Below are positions 26,775-36,156 of a DNA stretch of 64,000 nt, piece after piece (positions within the stretch are counted from its first letter, which is position 1; each line of letters begins with the position of its first letter). The stretch spans positions 156,259 through 220,258 of the forward strand of contig NZ_JAKLTM010000008.1 in NCBI RefSeq assembly GCF_022012305.1, given 5' to 3'. A program made the translations under genes and the position numbers. The DNA is from Ramlibacter paludis (lineage in GTDB: Bacteria; Pseudomonadota; Gammaproteobacteria; Burkholderiales; Burkholderiaceae_C). The notes below the pieces were generated by a model. It was not told the origin of the DNA and made no database searches. It saw only the letters and a list, made by a program, of their open reading frames with translations.

Positions 26775-28507
26775 GATTGCGCACGCGCGGCGTCGCGCAT
26801 CACCAGCCGCCAGGTCGTCACGCCGGCCGGCAGGTTGAGTTCCAGCCGCAGCAGGCGGCGGTCGCGCGCGACGATGGCGGTCACCTTGCGATGGCTGCCC
26901 GCATAGAGCAGCAGGTCGTCGAGCTTGGCCAGGCGCCAGGCGACGCCGGCCACTTCCACGCCGACGAATTCGTCGTTCGCCGCCAGGCCGGCCTGTTCGG
27001 CCGCGCCGCCGCGCAGCACGTTCTTCAGCACGATGCCGCTGGTTTCGGTGACGCGCACGCCCAGCCGCTGCTGCAGCTGCGACGGTTCCTCCATCACGGC
27101 CACGCCCTGCTGCTCCAGCAGTTCCTTCATCGGCAGCTCGCGCACGCCGTGGACCCAGCTGGCCAGCTCGCGGTGGTAGCCGCGCCCGCCCAGTTCCTTG
27201 AGCACCGCGGCGAAATCGGCTTCCGCCATGGGGCCGGCCTTGCAGCGCGTCCAGAGCGCGCGCATCACCTGGTCGAGGTTGGCCTGGCCTTCGGCGCGCA
27301 GCGTGAGGTCGAAGCACAGGGCGACCAGCGCGCCCTTGGTGTAGTAGCTGACGGTGGCGTTGGCCGTGTTCTCGTCCTGCCGGTAGTACTTGACCCAGGC
27401 GTCGAAGCTGGCCTGCGCCACCGACTGCACTTCACGGCCCGGCGTCTGCAGCACCTGGTTGGCCGTCTTGGTCAGCAGCTTCAGGTAGGTCGCTTCGTCG
27501 ATCAGGCCGGCGCGCTTGAGCAGCAGGTCGTCGTAGTAGCTGGTGAAGCCTTCGAAGAACCACAGCAGCTGCGTGTAGTTCTCGCGCGTGTAGTCGTACT
27601 GCGCGAACTCGGCCGGCCGCAGGCGCTTGACGTTCCAGGTGTGGAAGTACTCGTGGCTGATCAGGCCCAGCAGCGTGACGTAGCCCTCGCTCATGCGGGT
27701 CTCGCCGGCACGCGGCAGGTCGCGGCGCGAGGCGATCAGCGCCGTCGAATTGCGGTGCTCCAGGCCGCCGTAGCCGTCGTCCACCACGTTCAGCAGGAAC
27801 AGGTAGCTCTTGAAGGGCGGGCGCTTGCGGTCGTGCCAGAAGCGGATCTGCGCCTCGCAGATCTTCTGCATGTCGCCCACCATCCGCTCGCCGTCGAAGG
27901 AGGCGGCGGCTCCCGCCACGACTACGCGGTGCGGCACGCCGCCCGCGCGGAACTCGGCGCTGAAGAACGGCCCCATCTCCACCGGGCAGTCGGCGAGCTC
28001 GTCGTAGTCGGCGGCCGCGTAGGTGCCGAAGCCGCGCTTGCCGGTCTTCAGCGGCTCCAGGCCGGTCGCCGCTTCCCAGTGCGGAAAGGCGCGCGGCGCG
28101 ACGAGCTCCAGCTCGTGCGCTTCCTGCGCCTGGCCGTGCACGCGCAGGCACAGGCTGGTGGCGTTGAAGAAGCCGCGCTGGCTGTCCAGCCAGGCCGCGC
28201 GCACCGAGTTGTCGAAGGCGTAGACTTCGTAGACCAGCACCAGCGGGCTGGAAGGCACGCACTCGACCTGCCAGGTGGCCTTGTCCAGCTGCTGCACCGC
28301 CACCGCCTTGCCGTCCTGGCGCGCGCTCAGCTTCAGCAGGTGGCGCGCGAACTCGCGCACCAGGTAGCTGCCCGGGATCCACGCCGGCAGCGCGACCTTC
28401 TGCGCGGCCTGCGGCTGCGTGATGGTCAGCGTGACGTGGAACAGGTGCGCGGCGGGATCGGCCGCTTCGATCCGGTAGTGCGGCCCGGCGGCGGGACGCA
28501 CGCTCAC
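26753..28507 (-). CDS. M61 family metallopeptidase (glycyl aminopeptidase-like) with PDZ domain
   Basis: A 584-residue zinc peptidase. The N-terminal beta domain begins HYRIEAADPAAHLFHVTL. The gluzincin site is HEYFH (His285, His289) with the third ligand Glu in FFEGFTSYYDDLLL. A PDZ domain follows (RVTETSGIVLKNVLRGGAAEQAG). The start is the GTG at 28507, which overlaps the dsbC stop as GTGA. No signal peptide is visible, so it may act in the cytosol, although relatives are also found exported. Substrate unknown. Confidence 0.9.
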   Translation of the reverse strand: MSVRPAAGPHYRIEAADPAAHLFHVTLTITQPQAAQKVALPAWIPGSYLVREFARHLLKLSARQDGKAVAVQQLDKATWQVECVPSSPLVLVYEVYAFDNSVRAAWLDSQRGFFNATSLCLRVHGQAQEAHELELVAPRAFPHWEAATGLEPLKTGKRGFGTYAAADYDELADCPVEMGPFFSAEFRAGGVPHRVVVAGAAASFDGERMVGDMQKICEAQIRFWHDRKRPPFKSYLFLLNVVDDGYGGLEHRNSTALIASRRDLPRAGETRMSEGYVTLLGLISHEYFHTWNVKRLRPAEFAQYDYTRENYTQLLWFFEGFTSYYDDLLLKRAGLIDEATYLKLLTKTANQVLQTPGREVQSVAQASFDAWVKYYRQDENTANATVSYYTKGALVALCFDLTLRAEGQANLDQVMRALWTRCKAGPMAEADFAAVLKELGGRGYHRELASWVHGVRELPMKELLEQQGVAVMEEPSQLQQRLGVRVTETSGIVLKNVLRGGAAEQAGLAANDEFVGVEVAGVAWRLAKLDDLLLYAGSHRKVTAIVARDRRLLRLELNLPAGVTTWRLVMRDAARAQSWLGPQN

Positions 28508-29259
28508 TTGCTCGCCAGCAGCTTCTCGAGGTCGGCCGCGCCGATGGCGCCGGGGACCCGCGTGCCGTCCGCGAAGATCAGGGTCGGCGTGCCGGTGATC
28601 TTGTGCTTGGCGCCCAGTTCCCGGTTGCGCGTCAGCGCGGTCACGTCGCAGTCGGCGTCGGCCTTGGGCGGCGGCGTGTTGCGCACCATCCAGTCCTGCC
28701 AGGTCTTGGCCTTGTCCTTGGCGCACCAGTGGGCCTTGGACTTCTCGACCGAGTCCGGCCCGAGGATGGGGTACAGGTACATGTAGACGGTGACGTTGTC
28801 GACCTTCTGCAGGTCCTGCTCGAAGCGCTTGCAGTAGCCGCAGTTCGGGTCCTCGAAGACCGCGATCTTGCGCTTGCCGTTGCCGCGCACGATGGTGAAG
28901 GCGTCCTTCACCGGCAGCGCGTCGAAGTTCACGGCCAGCAGCTTGTCCTGGCGCTCCTCGGTCAGGTTCTTCTTCGAGCGCGTGTCGATGATCTGGCCGT
29001 TAACCAGGTAATTGCCTTCGACGTCCGAGTAGAACAGCTCGGTGCCGACGCGCACTTCGTAGAGGCCCGCGATGGGCGATGCGCGCACTTCGTCGATCTT
29101 GCCGATGCTGGGCAGGCGCTGCTCCAGGTTCTTGCGCAGCGCGCTTTCCTGCGCCGCGGCGCTCGCCTTGGTCGGCGACTGTGCCTGCGCATGCAGCGCG
29201 CCTGCCACCAGGCCGGCGGCCAGCAGGGCCATCGCGATGGCGCCCTTGATCGATTTCAT
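28504..29259 (-). CDS. dsbC: Thiol:disulfide interchange protein DsbC
   Basis: Periplasmic disulfide isomerase, 251 residues. A signal peptide (MKSIKGAIAMALLAAGLVAG, cleaved near LHAQAQS) leads to an N-terminal dimerisation domain (LPSIGKIDEVRASPIAGLYEV) and a thioredoxin fold with the active-site pair Cys140-Gly-Tyr-Cys143. A second cysteine pair (HWCAKD and DADCDVT) matches the structural disulfide of DsbC. The cis-Pro loop is seen in GTPTLIFADG. The ATG overlaps the stop of the upstream ubiH-like gene (ATGA) and the stop overlaps the peptidase start, so three genes are chained. Confidence 0.95.
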   Translation of the reverse strand: MKSIKGAIAMALLAAGLVAGALHAQAQSPTKASAAAQESALRKNLEQRLPSIGKIDEVRASPIAGLYEVRVGTELFYSDVEGNYLVNGQIIDTRSKKNLTEERQDKLLAVNFDALPVKDAFTIVRGNGKRKIAVFEDPNCGYCKRFEQDLQKVDNVTVYMYLYPILGPDSVEKSKAHWCAKDKAKTWQDWMVRNTPPPKADADCDVTALTRNRELGAKHKITGTPTLIFADGTRVPGAIGAADLEKLLASK

Positions 29260-30389
29260 GGTCTTCCCGTTCTCAACAAATTCGATGCGCCGCCCATGGC
29301 CTGCCGCACCGCCCAATGCTTCAGCGGCCCGCTGCGGTCGAAACCGCGCATGCCCCAGTTGCGCAGCAGGCTGAAGGCTTCCGCCGGCTGCGCGAACAGC
29401 TGCTGCAATCCATCCGTCGTCCAGCCTAACGCCAGCACGTCGCCCTTGCGAGCGCGCTCGTAGCGCCGCAGCAGCCGCGTGTCGCCCAGCTCGCGCCAGT
29501 ACTCGCGCTCGTGCAGCACCTGCGCCAGCAGCGCGGCGTCCGCCAGCCCCAGGTTCAGGCCCTGGCCGGCCAGCGGATGCACGTTGTGCGCCGCATCGCC
29601 GGCCAGCACCCAGCCCGGGCCGCACCAGCGGTCGGCCAGCGCCCGCTGCAGCGGCCAGGCGGCGCGTTCCGAGGAAAGCGTCAGCTTGCCGACCGCGTCG
29701 CCGGTGATCACCTGCAGCCGCGCTTCGAATTCCGCCGCCGGCAAAGCCAGTAGCTCGTCGGCACGCGGCTCCTGGACAGACCAGACCAGCGCCACCGAGT
29801 TCCCTTGCGCACCGCCCAGGGGCAGCAAAGCCGTGACATCGCCGTCCGTGAACCACTGGCGGGCCACCTGGCCATGCGGTTTTTCACAGTCCAGCCGCGC
29901 CGCGATGGCGCGCTGCGGGTACGAGGTGACCTGGAAATCGACGCCGAACTCGGCCCGGGTGGCGCTGGCGCGGCCTTCGCAGACCACCGTCAGGGCCGCG
30001 GGCCGCGCTTCGGACAGCACTTCCACCTGCGGCTGGTAGCGCACGGCCTCGGCCAGTCGCGCCAGCAGCGGCTCCACTTCGACGATCCAGGCCAGGGCCG
30101 GTGCACTCTCGGCCGCCGCATCGAACTGCACCCGGCCGCCTTCGTCGCCGCGCACGTCCATGGCCCGCACCGGGGTGGCATGCTGTTCGTCCGGCCAGGC
30201 GCGCAGGCGCAGCAGCAGTTCGCGCGAAGCGGCGTTCAGCGCATAGGCCCGCACGTCGCTCTGCGCGCCGGAGCGGGGCACGGGCGCCTCCACGAGTCCC
30301 ACGCGCAGGCGGTCGCGCGCCAGCAGCAGGGCCAGCGTGCGGCCGACGATACCGGCGCCGCGGATACAGACATCGAGGGGGGCGGGCAT
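29256..30389 (-). CDS. UbiH/UbiF/VisC/COQ6 family FAD-dependent monooxygenase
   Basis: A 377-residue flavoprotein hydroxylase, most likely acting in ubiquinone ring hydroxylation. The FAD-binding motifs are all there: RGAGIVGRTLALLLARD at the start, the DVRAYAL segment, and GDAAHNVHPLAGQGLNLGL. The ATG at 30389 is used. Sequence alone does not tell which ring position it hydroxylates (UbiH, UbiI, UbiF or UbiM type). It heads the leftward dsbC-M61-DUF3108 operon and is divergent from the MOSC gene with 62 bp between starts. Confidence 0.88.
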   Translation of the reverse strand: MPAPLDVCIRGAGIVGRTLALLLARDRLRVGLVEAPVPRSGAQSDVRAYALNAASRELLLRLRAWPDEQHATPVRAMDVRGDEGGRVQFDAAAESAPALAWIVEVEPLLARLAEAVRYQPQVEVLSEARPAALTVVCEGRASATRAEFGVDFQVTSYPQRAIAARLDCEKPHGQVARQWFTDGDVTALLPLGGAQGNSVALVWSVQEPRADELLALPAAEFEARLQVITGDAVGKLTLSSERAAWPLQRALADRWCGPGWVLAGDAAHNVHPLAGQGLNLGLADAALLAQVLHEREYWRELGDTRLLRRYERARKGDVLALGWTTDGLQQLFAQPAEAFSLLRNWGMRGFDRSGPLKHWAVRQAMGGASNLLRTGRP

Positions 30390-30451
30390 GGATGGGGATT
30401 GTAGGAGCCGGGGCACAATCGGTGCTGGCTTCCCCCCAGACATCCCTCCGC

Positions 30452-31321
30452 ATGAGCACCCCCGCCCCCGAGGTCAGCGCCCGCATCGCGCGCCTGTTCG
30501 TCTATCCCGTGAAATCCTGCGCCGGCGTGGAACTGCGCGAGGCCCTGCTCACCGACACCGGATTCGATCTCGACCGCGCCTGGATGGTGGTCGATGCCGC
30601 AGGCGAATTCGTCACCCAGCGCGAGCTGCCGCGCATGGCGCTCATCCGGCCCACGCTCAAGCTGAGCGAAGTGATCCTGCGCGCGCCCGGCATGCTGGCG
30701 CTGCACCTGGCGATCGACACCGTCGAAGAGCCGGTGCAGGTGAAGGTCTGGAACGACACGGTGCCGGCCTTCGACATGGGCGCGATCGCGGCGCAATGGT
30801 TCAGCGACTTCCTGGGCCGGCCGGGGCTGCGCCTGGTGCGCTTCGATCCCGAGCACGACCGCGCGTCCAACCGCGACTGGACCGGCGCGGACACGGCGCT
30901 GAACCAGTTCCAGGACGGCTATCCGCTGCTGGTCATCAGCACGGCCTCGCTGGAGCTCTTGAACGAAAAACTGCGCGCGGCCGGCCACGAGGCGGTGGGC
31001 ATCGAGCGCTTCCGGCCGAACATCGTGCTGGAAGGCGTGGAGGCGCACGACGAGGACCGGATGGCGCAGATGGACATCGCAACCGGCGAGGGCCTGGTGC
31101 GCCTGCGGCCGGTCAAGCCTTGCCCGCGCTGCCCGATTCCCGACATCGATCCGGCGACCGCGCAGAGCAATCCGGTGGTGAGCGACACGCTGCAAGGCTA
31201 CCGGCGCAGCGACGTCGTCGGCGGCGCGGTGGCCTTCGGGATGAACGTGATCGTGATGGAGGGCCTGGAGCGCACGCTGCGCGTGGGCCAGGCGGTCACG
31301 GGCGACTGGAAGTTCGACTAG
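30452..31321 (+). CDS. MOSC domain-containing protein (YcbX-like)
   Basis: A 289-residue protein with an N-terminal beta-barrel MOSC_N domain (ARIARLFVYPVKSCAGVELREA, RAWMVVDAAGEFVTQRE) and a C-terminal MOSC domain with the conserved cysteine in RPVKPCPRCPIPDIDP. Family members such as YcbX and the eukaryotic mARC enzymes bind molybdenum cofactor and reduce N-hydroxylated compounds. Its stop overlaps that of the convergent 7TMR-DISM gene by four bases. Confidence 0.9.
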   Translation: MSTPAPEVSARIARLFVYPVKSCAGVELREALLTDTGFDLDRAWMVVDAAGEFVTQRELPRMALIRPTLKLSEVILRAPGMLALHLAIDTVEEPVQVKVWNDTVPAFDMGAIAAQWFSDFLGRPGLRLVRFDPEHDRASNRDWTGADTALNQFQDGYPLLVISTASLELLNEKLRAAGHEAVGIERFRPNIVLEGVEAHDEDRMAQMDIATGEGLVRLRPVKPCPRCPIPDIDPATAQSNPVVSDTLQGYRRSDVVGGAVAFGMNVIVMEGLERTLRVGQAVTGDWKFD

Positions 31322-33135
31322 CCCACGGCCGATAGCGGCGGCCGGCTGCGGCGCGCGTCGTCGGCCGGCATGAACAGCGACGAATCCTGCCCGCCATCGG
31401 ACGACGGCGGCACCGCCTCCGGCAGGATGAAGCGGATCGGCCGCCGGGTGCGCGGGGACATGAGGGCCAGCTGGCCGGCCAGCGCGGCCTCGATCTCGCC
31501 CGCCTCCAGCGGCCTTTCGCTCAGGAGCAGCGCCGCGATGTGGAACTGCAGGGTGACGTCGGGCTTCAGCCCGGGCAGCGGCATCAGGCCGGCGGCGATC
31601 AGCCGCGCCGCCCGGTCGGTGACCGAGGCGCGCAAGGCGGCGCCCTCCAGGATGACCGCAAAGCGCGCCTCGCCCATGCGGGCAATGGTGTCGACGTCGC
31701 GCACCAGCCGGCGCAGCTTGATCACGCTGCGCAGCAGGCTCTGCTCCGCCACCGCGGCGCCGAAGTGTTCCTTGATGCGGGCGTGGTTCACGAGGTCGAT
31801 GAACATCACGGCGGCGCTCTGGCCGTCGCGCTTGAAGCGGGCGCAGACCTGGCGCAGGCGGTCCTGGAACAGGTGCGGCGCCAGCAGGCCGGTCAAGGCG
31901 TCGTGCGTGCTCAAGGCCTGCTCGCGCACCTGGGCGCTGTGGCGGTCGCGCGAGCGGATGGTCAATGCCACCAGCAGCAGCGGCACCTCCACGCCCATCG
32001 CCAGCACCACGCCGTACTGCGAGCCGGTGCTGACCGGCAGCCAGCCGAAGATGCGCATGAAGCTCGCCAGCACCGACAGCGTCATCGGGAAGTAGGCCGC
32101 AAAGACCCACTTGCCGACGACGTCGCCGCGGCGCCAGGCCGCCAGGCCGACGCCCAGCAGGGCCAGGGTGGTGACGCCGAGGTAAGCGCCCAGCAGGCGC
32201 AGGCCCAGCATCTTGGGCAGCAGCGGCGGCGCCACCGCGAGCACGCCGCCCACCACTGCCAGCGTCAGCAGCAACCGGTCCTGCAGGCGGAAGCGGCGGC
32301 GCAGGCCGATCAGGTTGCGCACGAACAGCAGCCCGGCCACGCCGGCCGCCGCGGCCAGCATCGCCATCGGCGCATCCGACAAGGCGCCCAGCCCGGGCCA
32401 CAGCAGGTGCGCGGCCACGCCGGTGAACGAGGCGACCGCGAGGCTGGTCACCATCGCGTAGAGCGCATACCAGGCAAAGATGCGGTCGCGGTAGACCCAG
32501 CCCCGCGCGAGGCAGCCGGCCACCAGCAGCAGCAATGCGCCGACGGCGGTGCCGAGTGCGAGATATTCGAGCTGGATGTGGTGCGCATGCTGCGCCGCTG
32601 TCACCAGCTGCAACGGGAAGTTCGCCGGTGTCGTGTGACGGATGCGCACGTAGACGTCGCGCGCCTCGCCCGCGGGCACGTCGAGCCGGAAGTAGGGATA
32701 GCGGCCGCCTTCCGGCCAGCTGTTGACCGCCAGCGTGTCGCCCGCGCTTTCGGCGCGCCAGCCGTTGCCGGAGCGCTGGTAGACCGTCACCAGGTCCAGC
32801 ACCGGCATCGGGAATTCCAGCACCCATTCCTGCCGCTCGTCCTGGCCGCGCGCCAGGTTCAGGTGCAGCCACAGCGCGCCCTTGCTTCCCAGGTCCTGGA
32901 TGGCGTCCGGCGCCGCGGCCTTGGTGAAGCGCGCCGCCCCGCCCGGGCCGACCACCTGCTCCAGGGTGGCGTTGCCCTCCGCGTCGAACCACGTGGCCGC
33001 CAGCGGCTGGGCGTCGAGGCGCCGCATGGCGTCCGCCAGCACCACCGGCGTGGCGGCCTGCGCGGCCGGCGCCGCCGCCAGCAGGACGGCGATCCCGAAT
33101 AGCCCGGCGCGGCACCCGGCTGCGAGCCATCGCAT
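31318..33135 (-). CDS. 7TMR-DISM membrane sensor with degenerate GGDEF domain
   Basis: A 605-residue receptor. After a signal peptide (cleaved near AAQAATP) comes an extracellular 7TMR-DISM ligand-binding domain (residues about 30-180), seven membrane helices (about 195-400), and a cytosolic GGDEF-like domain. The GGDEF fold is recognisable ([40 protein letters not shown]). The signature has become MGEARFAV at 487-494, so diguanylate cyclase activity is unlikely. It may bind GTP or c-di-GMP, or act through partners. It is divergent from ychF with 31 bp between starts. Confidence 0.88.
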   Translation of the reverse strand: MRWLAAGCRAGLFGIAVLLAAAPAAQAATPVVLADAMRRLDAQPLAATWFDAEGNATLEQVVGPGGAARFTKAAAPDAIQDLGSKGALWLHLNLARGQDERQEWVLEFPMPVLDLVTVYQRSGNGWRAESAGDTLAVNSWPEGGRYPYFRLDVPAGEARDVYVRIRHTTPANFPLQLVTAAQHAHHIQLEYLALGTAVGALLLLVAGCLARGWVYRDRIFAWYALYAMVTSLAVASFTGVAAHLLWPGLGALSDAPMAMLAAAAGVAGLLFVRNLIGLRRRFRLQDRLLLTLAVVGGVLAVAPPLLPKMLGLRLLGAYLGVTTLALLGVGLAAWRRGDVVGKWVFAAYFPMTLSVLASFMRIFGWLPVSTGSQYGVVLAMGVEVPLLLVALTIRSRDRHSAQVREQALSTHDALTGLLAPHLFQDRLRQVCARFKRDGQSAAVMFIDLVNHARIKEHFGAAVAEQSLLRSVIKLRRLVRDVDTIARMGEARFAVILEGAALRASVTDRAARLIAAGLMPLPGLKPDVTLQFHIAALLLSERPLEAGEIEAALAGQLALMSPRTRRPIRFILPEAVPPSSDGGQDSSLFMPADDARRSRPPLSAVG

Positions 33136-33166
33136 ACACTTTCCGGCTGGATTTTCGGGAACTGAC

Positions 33167-34258
33167 ATGAGTTTGAAGTGCGGGATCGTGGGCTTGCCCA
33201 ACGTCGGCAAATCCACCTTGTTCAACGCCTTGACCAAGGCGGGGATTGCCGCAGAAAACTACCCTTTTTGCACCATCGAGCCGAACGTGGGCATCGTCGA
33301 ACTGCCCGACCCGCGGCTCGCGGCGCTGGCGGAGATCGTCAAACCTGAGCGCATCGTGCCAGCCATTGTCGAGTTTGTCGACATCGCCGGGCTGGTGGCG
33401 GGCGCCAGCAAGGGCGAGGGGCTGGGCAACCAGTTCCTGGCGCACATCCGCGAGACGGATGCCACGGTCAACGTGGTGCGCTGCTTCGACGACGAGAACG
33501 TGATCCACGTGGCCGGCAAGGTCGACCCGGTGAGCGACATCGAGGTGATCCAGACCGAGCTGTGCCTGGCCGACCTGGGCACCGTCGAAAAGGCGCTGCA
33601 CCGCCACAACAAGACGGCGCGTTCGGGCGACAAGGAAGCGGCCAAGCTGGTGGCTATCCTGGAGCGCTGCCAGACGGCGCTGAACCAGGGCCTGCCGGTG
33701 CGTTCGATCGCCTTCAGCAAGGAAGAACAGCCGCTGGTGAAGCCGCTGTGCCTGATCACGGCCAAGCCGGCGATGTTCGTCGCCAACGTCTCCGAGGACG
33801 GCTTCGAGAACAACCCTTACCTCGATCGCCTGCGCGAGTACGCGGCCAAGCAGAACGCGCCGGTGGTGGCGATCTGCGCCAAGATGGAAGCCGAGATGGC
33901 CGACATGAGCGACGAGGACAAGCAGATGTTCCTGTCCGAGATCGGCCAGGACGAGCCGGGCCTGAACCGGCTGATCCGCGCGGCCTTCAAGCTGCTGGGC
34001 CTGCAGACTTACTTCACCGCCGGCGTGAAGGAAGTCCGCGCCTGGACCGTGCCGATCGGCGCCACCGGCCCGCAGGCCGCCGGCGTCATCCACACCGACT
34101 TCGAACGCGGCTACATCCGCGCGCAGACCATCGGCTACGACGACTACATCGCCTTCAAGGGCGAGCAGGGCGCCAAGGACGCGGGCAAGATGCGCAGCGA
34201 AGGCAAGGAATACGTCGTCAAGGATGGCGACGTGATGAACTTCCTGTTCAACGTCTGA
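33167..34258 (+). CDS. ychF: Redox-regulated ATPase YchF
   Basis: A 363-residue OBG-family P-loop protein that, unusually, prefers ATP and associates with ribosomes and stress responses. The G1 loop is GLPNVGKST and the G3 region [20 protein letters not shown]. The coiled-coil insert and the C-terminal TGS domain ([37 protein letters not shown]) are complete. The ATG at 33167 begins [16 protein letters not shown], the invariant family start. It is the last gene before the compositionally different region. Confidence 0.97.
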   Translation: MSLKCGIVGLPNVGKSTLFNALTKAGIAAENYPFCTIEPNVGIVELPDPRLAALAEIVKPERIVPAIVEFVDIAGLVAGASKGEGLGNQFLAHIRETDATVNVVRCFDDENVIHVAGKVDPVSDIEVIQTELCLADLGTVEKALHRHNKTARSGDKEAAKLVAILERCQTALNQGLPVRSIAFSKEEQPLVKPLCLITAKPAMFVANVSEDGFENNPYLDRLREYAAKQNAPVVAICAKMEAEMADMSDEDKQMFLSEIGQDEPGLNRLIRAAFKLLGLQTYFTAGVKEVRAWTVPIGATGPQAAGVIHTDFERGYIRAQTIGYDDYIAFKGEQGAKDAGKMRSEGKEYVVKDGDVMNFLFNV

Positions 34259-34276
34259 ACTTGGCGATAACGCCGC

Positions 34277-34957
34277 CTACGCGGAGCCCGCTTCCTTCGC
34301 GAAGTGCACCCAATGCCAAAGGGTCCTTGGCCCGAGCATCTGTGTGCGCACTTCGCGGAAACGCAGGCCCGTATCGATCGATAGCTGTGCCAGCTGGGCA
34401 AGCGTCCAACTGATCGAAGGCTCATAGACCCGCAATTCGGCGTCCCGCTGATCTACTCCGTCATACAGCTCCTCGAGGAACTGCACGACGAACACGCCGC
34501 CGTCCACCAAGTGCTTGCGCAGCGTGCGGAAATAGTCGCGCACCAAGTCCCGGGTCAGGTGCTGCATCACCACTACCGAGAATACGACGTCGAGATCGTG
34601 CGGCAAACGTTCGTCGTACTCGGAAGCAAGCACCGGCGAGAAGTTGTCGATGCCGCGGGATGCGAGAAAGCTCTGCGTGCGCGCCAGCAGTTTGGCGCTG
34701 ACATCAATGCCCCAGACGTGCGCCACCTCGCCTGCGAACTGCAGTGTCTCGCGGCCGTAGCCGCAGCCGATCACCGCAACTTTCTTGCCGGGCGCCAGCG
34801 CGCCGAAGGCGGCCAGTGCCTGTCCGGCGTCATCGCCGCCATAATCATTTAGGCTGAACTCGCGCGCCCCGTGGTAGATGGGATGGTTGTCGAAGTAGCC
34901 CTCATCGTCCTGCAGACGCACCCAATATTCGAGGTTGCTATTGCTGGAATCACCCAC
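34277..34957 (-). CDS. Class I SAM-dependent methyltransferase
   Basis: A 226-residue soluble methyltransferase. The SAM-binding glycine loop reads VAVIGCGYGRET, followed by the acidic strand end VWGIDVSAKLLARTQ and the motif-II region DLDVVFSVVVMQHL. The GTG at 34957 has AAGGA 7-11 nt upstream. The substrate is unknown; the N-terminal NSNLEYWVRLQDDEGYFDNH and its position beside glycolipid-type genes allow a sugar or lipid substrate, as inference. Codon use and base content are visibly less GC-rich than in ychF. It is divergent from the flippase-like gene. Confidence 0.85.
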   Translation of the reverse strand: MGDSSNSNLEYWVRLQDDEGYFDNHPIYHGAREFSLNDYGGDDAGQALAAFGALAPGKKVAVIGCGYGRETLQFAGEVAHVWGIDVSAKLLARTQSFLASRGIDNFSPVLASEYDERLPHDLDVVFSVVVMQHLTRDLVRDYFRTLRKHLVDGGVFVVQFLEELYDGVDQRDAELRVYEPSISWTLAQLAQLSIDTGLRFREVRTQMLGPRTLWHWVHFAKEAGSA

Positions 34958-35031
34958 TGGTCATCCTTTTTGTCGGTTCGGCGCCCAGGGCCCAAGCGGC
35001 GACGGCGTGCAGGGCCCCGTCGCGCGCCGGG

Positions 35032-35126
35032 TACAATCCGCCACTGCTGAATTGCCGTCCGCGCAAGAGTCATGAATCTTGCGCTCAAGGCTCGGTGAAT
35101 TGAATTGGGCGGCCATTGTCACAATG
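35032..35126 (+). promoter_or_regulatory. Putative promoter and leader structures of the glycosylation-like cluster
   Basis: A TACAAT -10 candidate is at 35032-35037. It is followed by an 8-bp hairpin (35061-35068 with 35077-35084, GCGCAAGA/TCTTGCGC) and a short palindrome CATTGT-C-ACAATG (35114-35126). The gene starts at 35155, so the leader would be about 110 nt. The hairpin and palindrome could be control sites; this is inference. Confidence 0.4.
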
Positions 35127-35154
35127 ACCGACATCAGCGGCTGAAGCCCCCATT

Positions 35155-36156
35155 ATGACAGTACCTCATCGCCGACTGGTTTGGATGCTTGCCAAGTTGG
35201 CAATTGCTATTGGAATCCTTTACTTCCTTCTGGTTCGGGGTTCCATTGCGTTCGGGTCACTGCTGACCACGCTCGTTGGCAATGTGCCCATTGCACTGGG
35301 GTGCATGGGCCTCCTTTTGGCCGCCTTGCTGATTGGAGCGGTTCGGTGGTGGCTGATCCTGCGGGTCGCCGGCATCCGCCTTGGGTACCGGCAAGTGGCC
35401 AGCCTTACGTTGATCGGCTCCTTCTTTTCAACCTGGCTGCCGGGCGCCGCCGGTGGCGATGCGGCGCGGGCGTTGTACCTATTTCGCAGCCTTGGGCAGA
35501 GCCGCACTACGGCTGTTCTGACCATCGTGATCGATCGCGTCTTTGCGCTCACCGGCCTGTTAGGTGCAGCCACTCTCCTGATGCTTGTAGTCTGGCAGCA
35601 AGGCGACCGGCATCCAGTACTAACCTTCTACCTGTCCTTGTGCCTGGGAGCCATCGCGGTCTGCATGGCGGGAGGCCTCGCGCTGTTCGGCATGGCTCGC
35701 TTCGTGAAGGTCACCGATTGGCCTTACTGGCTGCGCAAGTTGCGGCCGTTCGCGCATCAGCTGCGTGAAACTGTCGTGCTCGTGATGGGCCACTGGCCCG
35801 CGATGCTGGTTTGTACCCTGCTGTCGGTTCTGGCCAGCGCAATCGTGGCGTGCGGAATCGCCCTTATCGGCAGCGCCTTCTCTTTCGGCCCGCCACCCAT
35901 GATCTCGGCGCTCGCCGGCGTTGTCGGGAACGTGTCTTCGGCCATTCCACTGAGTCCTGGCGGACTTGGGATAGGTGAGGCTGTGTTCGCGAAGGTGTGC
36001 CTCGAACTCGGTTCCACCTTCGCGCCTTACTCGACCATCTACCTGGCTTTTCGCATCCTCATGATGCTCGTGAGCTTTTCCGGTGGGCTGGTGTGGCTGA
36101 CGTACAGCGCCAAGCGGTCCGATGAACTTCCCACGACCATAAAGTTAACAACGTGA
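35155..36156 (+). CDS. Lysylphosphatidylglycerol synthase TM region/flippase-like membrane protein (UPF0104)
   Basis: A 333-residue inner-membrane protein with about eight hydrophobic helices and no soluble domain. It has the family pattern: an early GAVRWWLILRVAGI loop, [20 protein letters not shown], and the late IPLSPGGLGIGEAVF motif. Members of this family (AglD, the membrane half of MprF) handle lipid-linked groups, and the membrane half of MprF flips lysyl-phosphatidylglycerol. A flippase role here is inference. Its stop overlaps the GTG of the glycosyltransferase (GTGA), so the two are translationally coupled. Confidence 0.88.
   Translation: MTVPHRRLVWMLAKLAIAIGILYFLLVRGSIAFGSLLTTLVGNVPIALGCMGLLLAALLIGAVRWWLILRVAGIRLGYRQVASLTLIGSFFSTWLPGAAGGDAARALYLFRSLGQSRTTAVLTIVIDRVFALTGLLGAATLLMLVVWQQGDRHPVLTFYLSLCLGAIAVCMAGGLALFGMARFVKVTDWPYWLRKLRPFAHQLRETVVLVMGHWPAMLVCTLLSVLASAIVACGIALIGSAFSFGPPPMISALAGVVGNVSSAIPLSPGGLGIGEAVFAKVCLELGSTFAPYSTIYLAFRILMMLVSFSGGLVWLTYSAKRSDELPTTIKLTT

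Noticed and set aside
30236..34093. A 1285-codon minus-strand frame across the MOSC gene, the GGDEF gene and ychF
   Set aside because: It crosses three well-supported genes on both strands and has no recognisable domain.
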